In this document: positions 44,478-52,726 of the stretch, in pieces
Layout: each line of letters begins with the position of its first letter
Position numbering within the stretch: the first letter of the stretch is position 1
Source: Halovenus salina
GTDB lineage: Archaea; Halobacteriota; Halobacteria; Halobacteriales; Haloarculaceae
Length of the DNA stretch: 64,000 nt
Assembly: GCF_026410925.1 (NCBI RefSeq)
Contig: NZ_CP112972.1
Coordinates: forward strand, 186,001-250,000
Direction: 5' to 3'
Translations under genes and position numbers: made by a program
Notes under the pieces: generated by a model
Seen by the model: only the letters and a program-made list of their open reading frames with translations
The model's database searches: none
What the model was told of the DNA's origin: nothing

Positions 44478-46067
44478 GTGTACCGTGTAGCGGCCATCCT
44501 TCTGGTTGGGTGTCTCTGCCTGCCCGCCGGTCTGTCGACAGCCACGACTGGACCAGCCGGGCCGGAAATCGTCGAACTCTATCCGAACCCGACTGCAGAC
44601 GGAGACCACGGCGAGTTCGTCACAGTTCGTGTTCCACCCGGTACGAACCTATCGCAGTACAGGCTGGCCGATGAGCAGCGTTCTGTCCGACTTGATGACA
44701 CCTGGGGAAACTCGTCCGCTGTGGTGTTCTCCACTCACCCACAGCGCACGACGTCTCTCGTTGGTCGACCTGTACGCGAGCTCTCAGATGACATCCAGCT
44801 CGCAAACGGTGGTGAACGCCTCCGGCTCCTTCACAATGGGTCCGTCGTGGACGAAGTCACCTACGGCCGCGCCCCAGAAGGCGAAGCGTACGACGCCGAA
44901 ACAGATGCCTGGAAGCCACTCGGGCGCACCGACCGACCGGTCGTCTCCGGGCGTGGCGGGACCGTGGAGACATTCGTTCTCCCGGACAGCCCCAACAGGG
45001 CGGTCGAATTCCTAGAGAGTGCCTCCGAGCGAATCCGACTCGCAGGCTACACAGTAACCTCGGACCGGGTGGTCGACGCACTCATCGCTGCCCACGACCG
45101 AGGCGTCGACGTGGCGGTGCTTGCGGAGGCCAGCCCAGTCGGCGGACTGACTGACGAGGGTATGGCGGCGTTCGATGCGCTCGTCGATGCGGGCGTTTCT
45201 GTTCGAGTCTTTGCGGGCGACCCCGCGCGCTACCGGTACCACCACGCGAAATACGCCGTCGTCGACGGGCGAGCGCTCGTAACGACCGAGAACTGGAAGC
45301 CAGCAGGGACCGGCGGCAAGGCGAGCCGCGGGTGGGCGACAATCACGGGCCAGACGGCTATCGTCGAGGGGCTGGTCGAGACATTCCGAGCCGACGCTTC
45401 GTGGGCCGATACGAAACCGTGGGAAGAGACAAAAACGGACACAGTACCCGACGACGAACGTGCCGACGGCGGATACCCGAGCAACTTCGAGGCCACAGAG
45501 CTACCGGTCGAGAGAACGCGACTCCTCGTCGCACCGGACAACGCCGAAGAGACACTGGTTCGGACAATCGACCGGGCCGAAGAGTCGCTCGACATCAAAC
45601 AGGTCCGTATCGGCGGCCGGAACGTGCCCCTGTTGCAAGCAACCTTACGGGCGGCTCAGCGGGGCGTCCGCGTCCGGATTCTTCTCTCTGGGGCGTGGTA
45701 CGTCGAGGAGGAGAACCGCCAGATGAAACGGTGGCTGGAAGAGCAGGCAGCCGCAGACGATCTCCCACTGTCGGTCAAAATTGCAGAGCCAGCCGGTAGC
45801 TTCGAGAAGATTCACGCGAAGGGACTGATTGTCGACGGTGAGCAGACGTTCGTTGGCAGCATCAACTGGGGGAACAACTCGCTGCGTAACAACCGGGAGG
45901 TCGGGCTGTTACTCGACGGCGAGGCGGTCGGGGAGTACTTCGGTAGCGTCTTTGAGCGTGACTGGCGTCAGGACGACACTCAAATGCCGGTCGGCTACGT
46001 GCTGGGCTGTCTGGTCGGTGCGCTGGGTGCTGTTGCGGTCGGTCGGCGTATCGAGTTCGATGGGTAA
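44478..46067 (+). CDS. Secreted lamin-tail and phospholipase-D-fold protein
   Basis: 529 residues from a GTG start chosen by the TATA box. Residues 1-22 form a signal peptide (VAAILLVGCLCLPAG). Residues about 28-150 are a lamin-tail-like beta domain (PEIVELYPNPTADGDHGEFVTVR). Two PLD catalytic motifs follow: H256-x-K258 with D263 (YHHAKYAVVDG) and H446-x-K448 with D453 (KIHAKGLIVDG). A last membrane helix (about 504-524) anchors it facing outward. PLD-fold enzymes cut phosphodiesters, so a nuclease or phospholipase outside the cell is likely. It has two complete HKD motifs, so one chain can form the active site. Confidence 0.88.
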   Translation: MYRVAAILLVGCLCLPAGLSTATTGPAGPEIVELYPNPTADGDHGEFVTVRVPPGTNLSQYRLADEQRSVRLDDTWGNSSAVVFSTHPQRTTSLVGRPVRELSDDIQLANGGERLRLLHNGSVVDEVTYGRAPEGEAYDAETDAWKPLGRTDRPVVSGRGGTVETFVLPDSPNRAVEFLESASERIRLAGYTVTSDRVVDALIAAHDRGVDVAVLAEASPVGGLTDEGMAAFDALVDAGVSVRVFAGDPARYRYHHAKYAVVDGRALVTTENWKPAGTGGKASRGWATITGQTAIVEGLVETFRADASWADTKPWEETKTDTVPDDERADGGYPSNFEATELPVERTRLLVAPDNAEETLVRTIDRAEESLDIKQVRIGGRNVPLLQATLRAAQRGVRVRILLSGAWYVEEENRQMKRWLEEQAAADDLPLSVKIAEPAGSFEKIHAKGLIVDGEQTFVGSINWGNNSLRNNREVGLLLDGEAVGEYFGSVFERDWRQDDTQMPVGYVLGCLVGALGAVAVGRRIEFDG

Positions 46068-46072
46068 TTTCC

Positions 46073-46092
46073 GTTATATAACATATTATTTT
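46073..46092 (+). terminator. Possible AT-rich terminator after the PLD gene
   Basis: A GTTATATAAC palindrome (46073-46082) followed by an A/T-rich TATTATTTT lies directly after the stop codon at 46067, between two convergent genes. A plausible place for T-rich archaeal termination. Confidence 0.3.
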
Positions 46093-46175
46093 GTGATCGG
46101 AATAGGTACGCAGTAAAATCTGGTTACGGCCAGCCAGGTTACTGCACGCCGGTAGCCACAAAAATATGACGAGAG

Positions 46176-46901
46176 CTACAAGTCATCGTTAGAGAATATC
46201 AGTTGGGTACTATGCTCATCAAGCCATTCTGCATGTGCTCGATACTCAGGGTCGTATTCAGCAACAATGTCCCAAAAGTCAGTGGTATGATTTGGTTCTC
46301 GAAGATGAGCCAGTTCGTGGATGATAATGTAGTTGATGACGTCGGCTGGTGCCATCATCAGCCGCCAATTCAGCCCGAGCGTTCCGTTTGTTGAACAACT
46401 GCCCCACTTCGTGCGCTGGTTTCTAATTTCGATCTGTTCGTATTCCACGCCCATCTCGTCGGCGAGCTGAGCTGCTCGATTTTCGAAGTGATTTCGAGCT
46501 TTCCGTCGATAGAGCGTTTCGAGGGCGCGTTTCACCGAGGTCTGTTCGACGTGATGCTGTGCGAGGCAGAGTTTACCGTCGAGCACATCGGAAGCTGGTC
46601 GTTGTTCGATGACGATGCGGTGTGATTCTCCGAGATACGGGAAGCTAGTGCCCTCCTCGAACGACCGGTCGGGAACCTGTTCGCGATATTTGTCGTACTT
46701 CTGTTTTTTCTCGATAACCCAGGCAGCGTTCTCTTCAAGAAGCGCTCCGGGGTCATCGTCGCTATCGGCTGGCAGGATAACGCGCACGCCATCGATATCA
46801 ACGTCGATGCGAGGTTGTGTTGCGTCGTCACTGTAGCGGATGTCGTAGCTGACCGTCTGGCCAAGAAGCTCGCGCTCGCGTGGCCCGGTGGTTTCAGGCA
46901 T
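46176..46901 (-). CDS. YgjP-type (DUF45/M48-like) zinc metallopeptidase, restriction-linked
   Basis: 241 residues. The HExxH zinc motif is in IIHELAHLREPNHTTDFWDIV, preceded by NWRLMMAPADVINYI, as in YgjP-type proteins. An N-terminal beta domain (about 15-80) resembles the usual DUF45 start. The gene starts inside hsdR's end (8-base overlap) and is co-transcribed with it. DUF45 proteases are often found after type I restriction hsdR genes; a role in trimming or removing the nuclease subunit is a reasonable idea but unproven. Confidence 0.88.
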   Translation of the reverse strand: MPETTGPRERELLGQTVSYDIRYSDDATQPRIDVDIDGVRVILPADSDDDPGALLEENAAWVIEKKQKYDKYREQVPDRSFEEGTSFPYLGESHRIVIEQRPASDVLDGKLCLAQHHVEQTSVKRALETLYRRKARNHFENRAAQLADEMGVEYEQIEIRNQRTKWGSCSTNGTLGLNWRLMMAPADVINYIIIHELAHLREPNHTTDFWDIVAEYDPEYRAHAEWLDEHSTQLIFSNDDL

Positions 46902-49854
46902 AGTTCTCGATGAGATAGGCCCGGATAGCGTCGGTTACGTCGTCGTCTCCCTTGAGGAGTTCGCCAAGGTCGTAGTCGACGACCAGCACATCGAGCAGGA
47001 TTGTCTCAATTTCGCTGATTGTCTGTTCGTTGGTTTCCCAGCCGTCGTACTCTCGGTCGACACGTTGGTCGAACTCGACGACGATGTCCTCGGCAATCGC
47101 TTCGGCCTGTTCGTCAGAGCCGATAGCATCAGGTGTTTCCTCGGTCAGGTGGGTGTAGATGGCGAATTCTGCCTGTTCCATGCCGCGTTCTTCGGCTTCG
47201 TCTTCGACTCTGAGGATATCCTCTTCGACGGATTTGAGGGCATCGACGGCGTCGGGGTCCGAGAGGTCGTCTCCCTGCCAGCGTTCGACGATGTCGGTCA
47301 CGCGCTCGCTGAGGCGTTTGTAGCGTGGATTCTGGTTCATCCGTGGGTGCAGGTGTTCCTGCGTCGCGTGCGCGACCTGCGAGGCTTTCACGCCAGGATT
47401 ATCGAAGTCTTCGACATCTTCGAGATACTCTTCGCCGAGTTTGTAGGTCGGGAAGTCACGTTTGATGTCCTCAATGTCGACGTTTTCGTTGAGGATGTCT
47501 CGTGTCTTCTCGCGCATCTCTTCTTCGGGATTGTCCTGTCCACTGGTAGTGCGCTGGAAGCCGACGTGGATTTTGCTGAGCCACTGGTATTTGTCCTGGA
47601 TGCCTTCGGTAATGAGTCGGCCATCGGGGGCGACTGATTCGTAGAGATTCTGTAGGCGACGGAAGCCCTGCGTGAACTCCCGGCGTTCGGGATGGGTACT
47701 GACCCGTTCGATTGCCGCACTGGTGGCTTCCTGACTATCGGTTTTCGGAATGCCACCGAAGAGATCCATGACCTGTTCGAGCTGCTCGACGAGGTCGTCG
47801 TAGAGGTCCTCTTTGTCGCGAGCCGCGTACGTCTTCGTTTCAGTGTCGTAATCGAGCGCGTCGTCGATGTTCTCGAAGACACCTTGGAAGTCGACTATCT
47901 CGCCGTTTTCCTTGCCTTCAGCGGGGCGATTGGTTCGAGCGATAGCCTGCATGAGGTTGTGGTTTTTGAGATTCCGGTCGAGATACATCGTCTTCAGAAC
48001 TGGAGCGTCGAAGCCAGTCAGGAGCATATTGTGGACGACCAAGAGTTTCGGGTCCTCCTCTTTCTTGAACTGGGAGACGATGTCGTCGCGTTGTTCGTTG
48101 TCGGTGTGGAATTGCTGAATGAGATTTGGGTCGTCGTCGGTCGCGGTGTAGAGGACTTCGACTGCATCCTCACCGAGGTGATCGATGAGTCGTTCCCCGT
48201 ACATCGCGGCAGAGCGGCGACTGGGTGTGACGACCATGCCTTTCCAGCCGTTGGGCTGGACCTTCTCGGTGTAGTGGTCGACGATTTCTGCGACTGCGTT
48301 CTCGACGCGGGGTTCGAGTTCCGCCATGGTCTTGCTGGTGACGTTATCCTGTATGAACTCTCGTTTCTCTTCGGCGGACATGGTGGAGAACTCGGCTTCG
48401 AATGCTTCGTCGAGGGCAGCTTCGTCGATGTCCCAGACCATCTCGTGACGCAGGGTGAAGTAGACCGGAAGAATGAGTTTGTCATCGATTCCTGCCTTGA
48501 TCGAGTAGCGATGGAGGTACTCTTCGTCGTCGGGTGAGAATTCACGGAAGGTATTGCGATCTTCGTGACGTTCGCCTTCGCGGACGGGCGTGCCAGTGAA
48601 ACCGAAGTGTGAGCAGTCGGGCAGGGCGGCTTCGAGACGACTACCGAGGTCGGCTTCCATGAAGCGGTGAGCCTCGTCGGACATGACGATGGCATTGTCG
48701 TTGCCCTGACTCTCTGGCTCCACGTCCGCGAACTTCTGGATGGTGGTGAGAACGAGTTCGCTCTGGCCGTCTTCGATGAGTTGCTGGAGGTGATCGATGC
48801 TGTCGGCCTCAGTCCAACGTTCCAAGGAGAGGTTCGCCAGTTGGTCGCGCATCTGGCTGTTGAGCTTGTCCGTGTCGACGATGATGAACACCTGTGGATT
48901 GCGAACGATATCAGGCCGGGACAGGAGGTTCTTCGCGGCGTAGAGCATGGTGAACGACTTGCCCGACCCCTGTGTGTGCCAGATGAGTCCCCGGTCGTGT
49001 TCGCCGCGTTCGACCCTGTAGAGGATGCGGTTGACGGCGTAGTACTGCATGTACCGAGGGATGATTTTGGCCGTCCCGCCGGGTTGCTCCTCGTAGAAGA
49101 CGAAGTTTTTGAGCAGGTCGAGCAAGGTTTCGGGATTGCAGATTGCCTGTATTGCTCGCTTGTTCTCGTTGTCGTCTTGGTACTGTTCGGGGGCGTCGTT
49201 CCACGGCATATAGAACTCAGCAGGTGCGCCAACAGCGCCGTAGCGCACTTCCATCGTGTCGGCGGCGATGGTGAATAGACTGGGAACGAACAGCCGTGAC
49301 ACGTCGCTCTCGTAGTCCTGAAGGTCGTCGATAGCGTTCCAGTAGTCGTTATCCTGCGTGACGCTTTTGAGTTCCATCGTGACGATGGGGATACCGTTGA
49401 CGAAGAGATTGATGTCGGGTCGGATGGTCTGGCCCCGCGAGACCGAGAACTGATTGACAGCGTGGAAGCGATTGTTCTCAGGTGTGTCGAAGTCGACGAG
49501 ATCGACATAGACAGACTCTGTCGAGCCATCGGGTTGCTGGACCGAGAAGGTCTTGCCTTTGGTGAGCAGTTCGTGGAAATGGCGGTTGCCGTCCATCAGA
49601 TTCTCGTGGTCGAGGTCGCGTCGGAGTGAGGAGATGAACTTCTCGACGTTGTCTTCGGTGACGGCGTCGTTGAGTTCGACGACCTGCTCGGCGAGCAAAT
49701 CCCAGTAGATGACTTCGTGGTGGTCGCGGTCGTAAGCGTTGTCGAGAACGCGTGCGCCGCGTCCGCCGTCTTGTCCGTGTGTTTCCCAGCCGAGAGCGTC
49801 GAGCCACGAGAGAACGGAGAGTTCGACGCCGCTCTCGTTGGGAGTCTGAACCAT
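46894..49854 (-). CDS. hsdR: Type I restriction enzyme subunit R (HsdR)
   Basis: 986 residues. The DNA-translocating and cutting subunit of a type I restriction enzyme. The nuclease PD-(D/E)xK core is D147 in RPDINL and E161-x-K163 in MELKS. Walker A is QGSGKS (295-300), and the DEAD-box-like Walker B is SDEAHR (DEAH 393-396). Later helicase motifs include GFDAPVLKTMYLDR and QAIARTNRP. It is 31 bases after the HEPN-like gene and overlaps the metallopeptidase gene by 8 bases. All residues needed for activity seem present. Confidence 0.95.
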   Translation of the reverse strand: MVQTPNESGVELSVLSWLDALGWETHGQDGGRGARVLDNAYDRDHHEVIYWDLLAEQVVELNDAVTEDNVEKFISSLRRDLDHENLMDGNRHFHELLTKGKTFSVQQPDGSTESVYVDLVDFDTPENNRFHAVNQFSVSRGQTIRPDINLFVNGIPIVTMELKSVTQDNDYWNAIDDLQDYESDVSRLFVPSLFTIAADTMEVRYGAVGAPAEFYMPWNDAPEQYQDDNENKRAIQAICNPETLLDLLKNFVFYEEQPGGTAKIIPRYMQYYAVNRILYRVERGEHDRGLIWHTQGSGKSFTMLYAAKNLLSRPDIVRNPQVFIIVDTDKLNSQMRDQLANLSLERWTEADSIDHLQQLIEDGQSELVLTTIQKFADVEPESQGNDNAIVMSDEAHRFMEADLGSRLEAALPDCSHFGFTGTPVREGERHEDRNTFREFSPDDEEYLHRYSIKAGIDDKLILPVYFTLRHEMVWDIDEAALDEAFEAEFSTMSAEEKREFIQDNVTSKTMAELEPRVENAVAEIVDHYTEKVQPNGWKGMVVTPSRRSAAMYGERLIDHLGEDAVEVLYTATDDDPNLIQQFHTDNEQRDDIVSQFKKEEDPKLLVVHNMLLTGFDAPVLKTMYLDRNLKNHNLMQAIARTNRPAEGKENGEIVDFQGVFENIDDALDYDTETKTYAARDKEDLYDDLVEQLEQVMDLFGGIPKTDSQEATSAAIERVSTHPERREFTQGFRRLQNLYESVAPDGRLITEGIQDKYQWLSKIHVGFQRTTSGQDNPEEEMREKTRDILNENVDIEDIKRDFPTYKLGEEYLEDVEDFDNPGVKASQVAHATQEHLHPRMNQNPRYKRLSERVTDIVERWQGDDLSDPDAVDALKSVEEDILRVEDEAEERGMEQAEFAIYTHLTEETPDAIGSDEQAEAIAEDIVVEFDQRVDREYDGWETNEQTISEIETILLDVLVVDYDLGELLKGDDDVTDAIRAYLIENYA

Positions 49855-49885
49855 GGCGTGGAGTTTTCTTGCCAGATGGATGTGT

Positions 49886-50404
49886 TTATCGGTTATCTAG
49901 ACAGTTACAGAACGTCCCAAGCGTCTGATCAAAGCCGACGATATGATCGTGAACGGAAGATCCGAGGTCTCGCATCGCAGTCGCTTGCTTGCGTGTTGTT
50001 ACGGTTGTGCCGTAGTAGTGATCAGTCCGTCTGGCATCGTACAGCGTTTCGAGCCGGTCGATGGTGTCAGCTGTCAGAGGAACGCGGCCTTTTGCCAGTT
50101 CGTAGGGTCGGTCGTGGTCTCGGAGGTCGTGTTCCGCGACGCCCGTGAGTGTGAGCAGATACGACTGCAGTGTATGTTCGATGGCGATAAACGACGACTC
50201 CAGCATCGCGCCGTAGTAGTCGCCTACCTGTTCGAGATCGTGCGCGACGGTGAGCAGCCGACAGGCTTTCTGAAGCGCGACTTCGCCGGCGTCAGCGTCG
50301 GGTGCCGCGTTCACGTTGGGTTCGAACGCCGGACGACCAGCGGCGTGGCTGAAGGCGTCTTCGGCGGCGTCGAGTCGATCGAGCACAGCCGAGGGGTCAC
50401 TCAT
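49886..50404 (-). CDS. HEPN-like helical protein paired with a nucleotidyltransferase
   Basis: 172 residues, all-helical. Layout and pairing fit a HEPN domain: EVALQKACRLLTVAHDLEQVGDYYGAMLESSFIAIEHTLQSYL resembles the helix pair of HEPN/HepT-like proteins. The usual RNase motif R-x4-6-H is not clear; ARRTDHYYG is the nearest, so the RNase activity may be lost or the domain differs. It overlaps the nucleotidyltransferase gene by 8 bases; such pairs often are toxin and antitoxin. Sitting inside a restriction operon is the notable point. Confidence 0.7.
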   Translation of the reverse strand: MSDPSAVLDRLDAAEDAFSHAAGRPAFEPNVNAAPDADAGEVALQKACRLLTVAHDLEQVGDYYGAMLESSFIAIEHTLQSYLLTLTGVAEHDLRDHDRPYELAKGRVPLTADTIDRLETLYDARRTDHYYGTTVTTRKQATAMRDLGSSVHDHIVGFDQTLGTFCNCLDNR

Positions 50405-51194
50405 CTCGGAGCACCTCACGTTTGACGCTGTCGAGTCCGTCGCTGGATCGAATCGTGATTCCCTCGCCGAACAGCCGTCGTGTGTTGACTCGTGTGGACT
50501 GCTGGCGGATCGACTGTGGCGTTTCGACGACGAACTCGAAGCTGTGGCGCTGGGCCGAGGCCCACTCGCGGTCGTCGGCCTCCAGTCGCTGTCGCATCGC
50601 CGGCCACTGCGAGTCAAAGTCACGATCCTGTGCTTCGAGCAGCGCAACTGAGGGTGGGATTTGCAGTTCTTCGAGCTTCCGCGCGAGTGTATTTGCCGCG
50701 TTGCGCTGTTCGAGCAGGTCGTCAGCGACGAGAACCCAGAGGTCGATGTCGGATTGACGGTCGGCCTCGCCACGGGCAACGCTCCCGAAGAGAACGATAC
50801 CGAGCACCTCCTGGAGTTCGTCGGTGAGGTACTGGCAAGCGATCCGGACCGGTGTGCGGTACTGCACCTGTGGGATTCGTTCGACAGGGTCTCCGGGGTT
50901 GTCGAACCGAGCACGATTCAGCCGCACCCGTCGGGCGTTACCCTCGTGAACGACCTCGACGATGCCGTTGGCCGCCAATGCGTCCACCGCGTCGGCAGTC
51001 GCGCGGGCGCTCACGTCTGTCACGCGTGCGAGCTGGCGCACCGAGAGGTCGAATTCGGGATTGTCCGCGAGGAAATTCACGACGGGGGCGCTCGCGCTGT
51101 GTTTGAACAGGCTGGCGTCTCTGATTGGAATCGGCAACCCAACCGACGCCTCGCTCTGGGTTTCTCCCGCGTTGTCTGAGCTTTGAGTTCGCAT
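50397..51194 (-). CDS. Minimal nucleotidyltransferase with N-terminal winged helix
   Basis: 265 residues. Residues about 28-95 are a helix-turn-helix (NPEFDLSVRQLARVTDVSARATADAVDAL). The nucleotidyltransferase signature G137-S138 with D149-x-D151 (LFGSVARGEADRQSDIDLWV) shows all metal-binding Asp residues, so it could be active in AMP/NMP transfer. The MNT fold paired with HEPN-like proteins is a known antitoxin that modifies the toxin. The DNA-binding end could let it repress its own operon. A TATA-like CTTAAG lies about 30 bases before the start, so the pair may also be transcribed on its own. Confidence 0.85.
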   Translation of the reverse strand: MRTQSSDNAGETQSEASVGLPIPIRDASLFKHSASAPVVNFLADNPEFDLSVRQLARVTDVSARATADAVDALAANGIVEVVHEGNARRVRLNRARFDNPGDPVERIPQVQYRTPVRIACQYLTDELQEVLGIVLFGSVARGEADRQSDIDLWVLVADDLLEQRNAANTLARKLEELQIPPSVALLEAQDRDFDSQWPAMRQRLEADDREWASAQRHSFEFVVETPQSIRQQSTRVNTRRLFGEGITIRSSDGLDSVKREVLRDE

Positions 51195-51310
51195 ATGACC
51201 TAATAGTTCAGATAGAGGCTTAAGTCTTGTACCGGGTGTAGCTTAATATGAGGCAGATTTCGACACGGAAGGGAGTTTCTCAGAGAACAGCGCAGATGTG
51301 TTCGGCTGTG

Positions 51311-52726
51311 TTACCCGTGCTGGCGAACCTCGTCGAGAACCTCGATGTCGGCGTCGGTGGTTCGGACCTCGCCGGAGAGGAGGTCTTGCATGAGGCCCTG
51401 TTTGAGGCGTTTGAGTTGGTCTCGATACTCACGTTCGTTTTCGATTCGTCGGTCGTAGTCGTGAAGTATCTCAGCTATTCGTTTTTGCTCAGGTAGTGGT
51501 GGTTTCGGTATTTTCAATTCAGCAATATTTTCGAGATTAATCCGACTACGACCAGTCCCACGGAGATGAGCGACTGCTTGACGCCAGACCTTGTGGGAGT
51601 TCATACAGTACATGAGGAAACGGTCATCAACTTCCTCGTTAGGTACAATCCGGACCACATCGGCACAGCCGAGAAGATATTTCTCGTAGGTGTCGGGGAC
51701 GATACAGGCACGGGCGACCGGTTCAGCCATTTTGGCGACGACGACTTCTCCGGGATAGATCGCACGGTGTGTGATTTCTTCGTACTTTTCCTGTGTGGCG
51801 AATTTTGGTGTTGTATCCTTGAACTCACCTTCGCCGACTTCTTCGAGAAGAATAGCACGAGCTTCACCTTCTGGATGGATTTCTTCGGAAGAAAGAGAAT
51901 ATCGAGCACCGTCAGTAAATGCATTATCTTCGTCAGCGAGGATTTCTTCGATGGTAGCTACATTCCAGTGTTTCGGAATTGTGCCGAGTTTCGTATTGGT
52001 CTCTTTCGTCTCTGTGGCATCGATGCCTTCGCTCAGGAATTTCTTGACAAGTCCTTTCTGGATTTGTTGTAGCTGGCTTTCAATCTCTTCGGTCTTCTGG
52101 ATGGCCTCGTCGATGGTGTAGAGGACGGTGGCGATTTTGCGCTGTTCGTCGAGTGTTGGTTGAGGGAGCCGGATTTTTTCCATGTTTGTCCGGCTGATTC
52201 GTTTTCGAGTTGTGCCACTTGCCCAGGCGCGACCTTGTTTCCAGATGGGCCGTGAATTAAATAGAAACTTCAGAAAGTGCCGATTCCAATTGTCGGTGTG
52301 TTGGAGACGAGCGATGTCTACAGCCATTATGCTGTCATAATCAAATGTTGGAAGGAGACAACTTCTTAGAATCGGTGCCTGCATTCGGGAAATAAGAAGG
52401 TCACCTTCTGAAAGAATGGTACAGTTTTCTTCCTCTGCAAACTCTTCTGTAATGAAACGGTCTGGTTCTCCCTTGAACTGTCCTTCGCCAAGATGACCGA
52501 GTTGAACAAGCTGAATTTCACCTGTTTCGTCCATGTCATCAGATTCAATCCAGTCTCCGTCGACAAGGCCATCTTGTTTGGCGGCCTTGCGGACCGTTGA
52601 GATATCCCAGTCGTAAGGCAAAGTGAGGAATCCCTCTTCTCTCAGTTGAGTTGATGAGGTGTTTTCTTCGACGGAGTCATTTTCATTTTTGGTGAAGTCG
52701 TCAAGTGTCGAGTCCTGCTCACTCAT
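51311..52726 (-). CDS. hsdS: Type I restriction-modification specificity subunit (HsdS)
   Basis: 471 residues. The subunit that reads the split DNA site. Two target recognition domains are visible, about 30-195 and 250-405, separated by a helix spacer (about 195-245, LDEQRKIATVLYTIDEAIQKTEEI) and followed by a second copy (about 405-455, PEQKRIAEILHDYDRRIENEREYR), the usual repeat pair of HsdS. The DNA from about 51480 to 52700 is clearly AT-richer than the flanking genes, hinting at recent swapping of the recognition parts. Its start overlaps hsdM by 8 bases. Confidence 0.93.
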   Translation of the reverse strand: MSEQDSTLDDFTKNENDSVEENTSSTQLREEGFLTLPYDWDISTVRKAAKQDGLVDGDWIESDDMDETGEIQLVQLGHLGEGQFKGEPDRFITEEFAEEENCTILSEGDLLISRMQAPILRSCLLPTFDYDSIMAVDIARLQHTDNWNRHFLKFLFNSRPIWKQGRAWASGTTRKRISRTNMEKIRLPQPTLDEQRKIATVLYTIDEAIQKTEEIESQLQQIQKGLVKKFLSEGIDATETKETNTKLGTIPKHWNVATIEEILADEDNAFTDGARYSLSSEEIHPEGEARAILLEEVGEGEFKDTTPKFATQEKYEEITHRAIYPGEVVVAKMAEPVARACIVPDTYEKYLLGCADVVRIVPNEEVDDRFLMYCMNSHKVWRQAVAHLRGTGRSRINLENIAELKIPKPPLPEQKRIAEILHDYDRRIENEREYRDQLKRLKQGLMQDLLSGEVRTTDADIEVLDEVRQHG

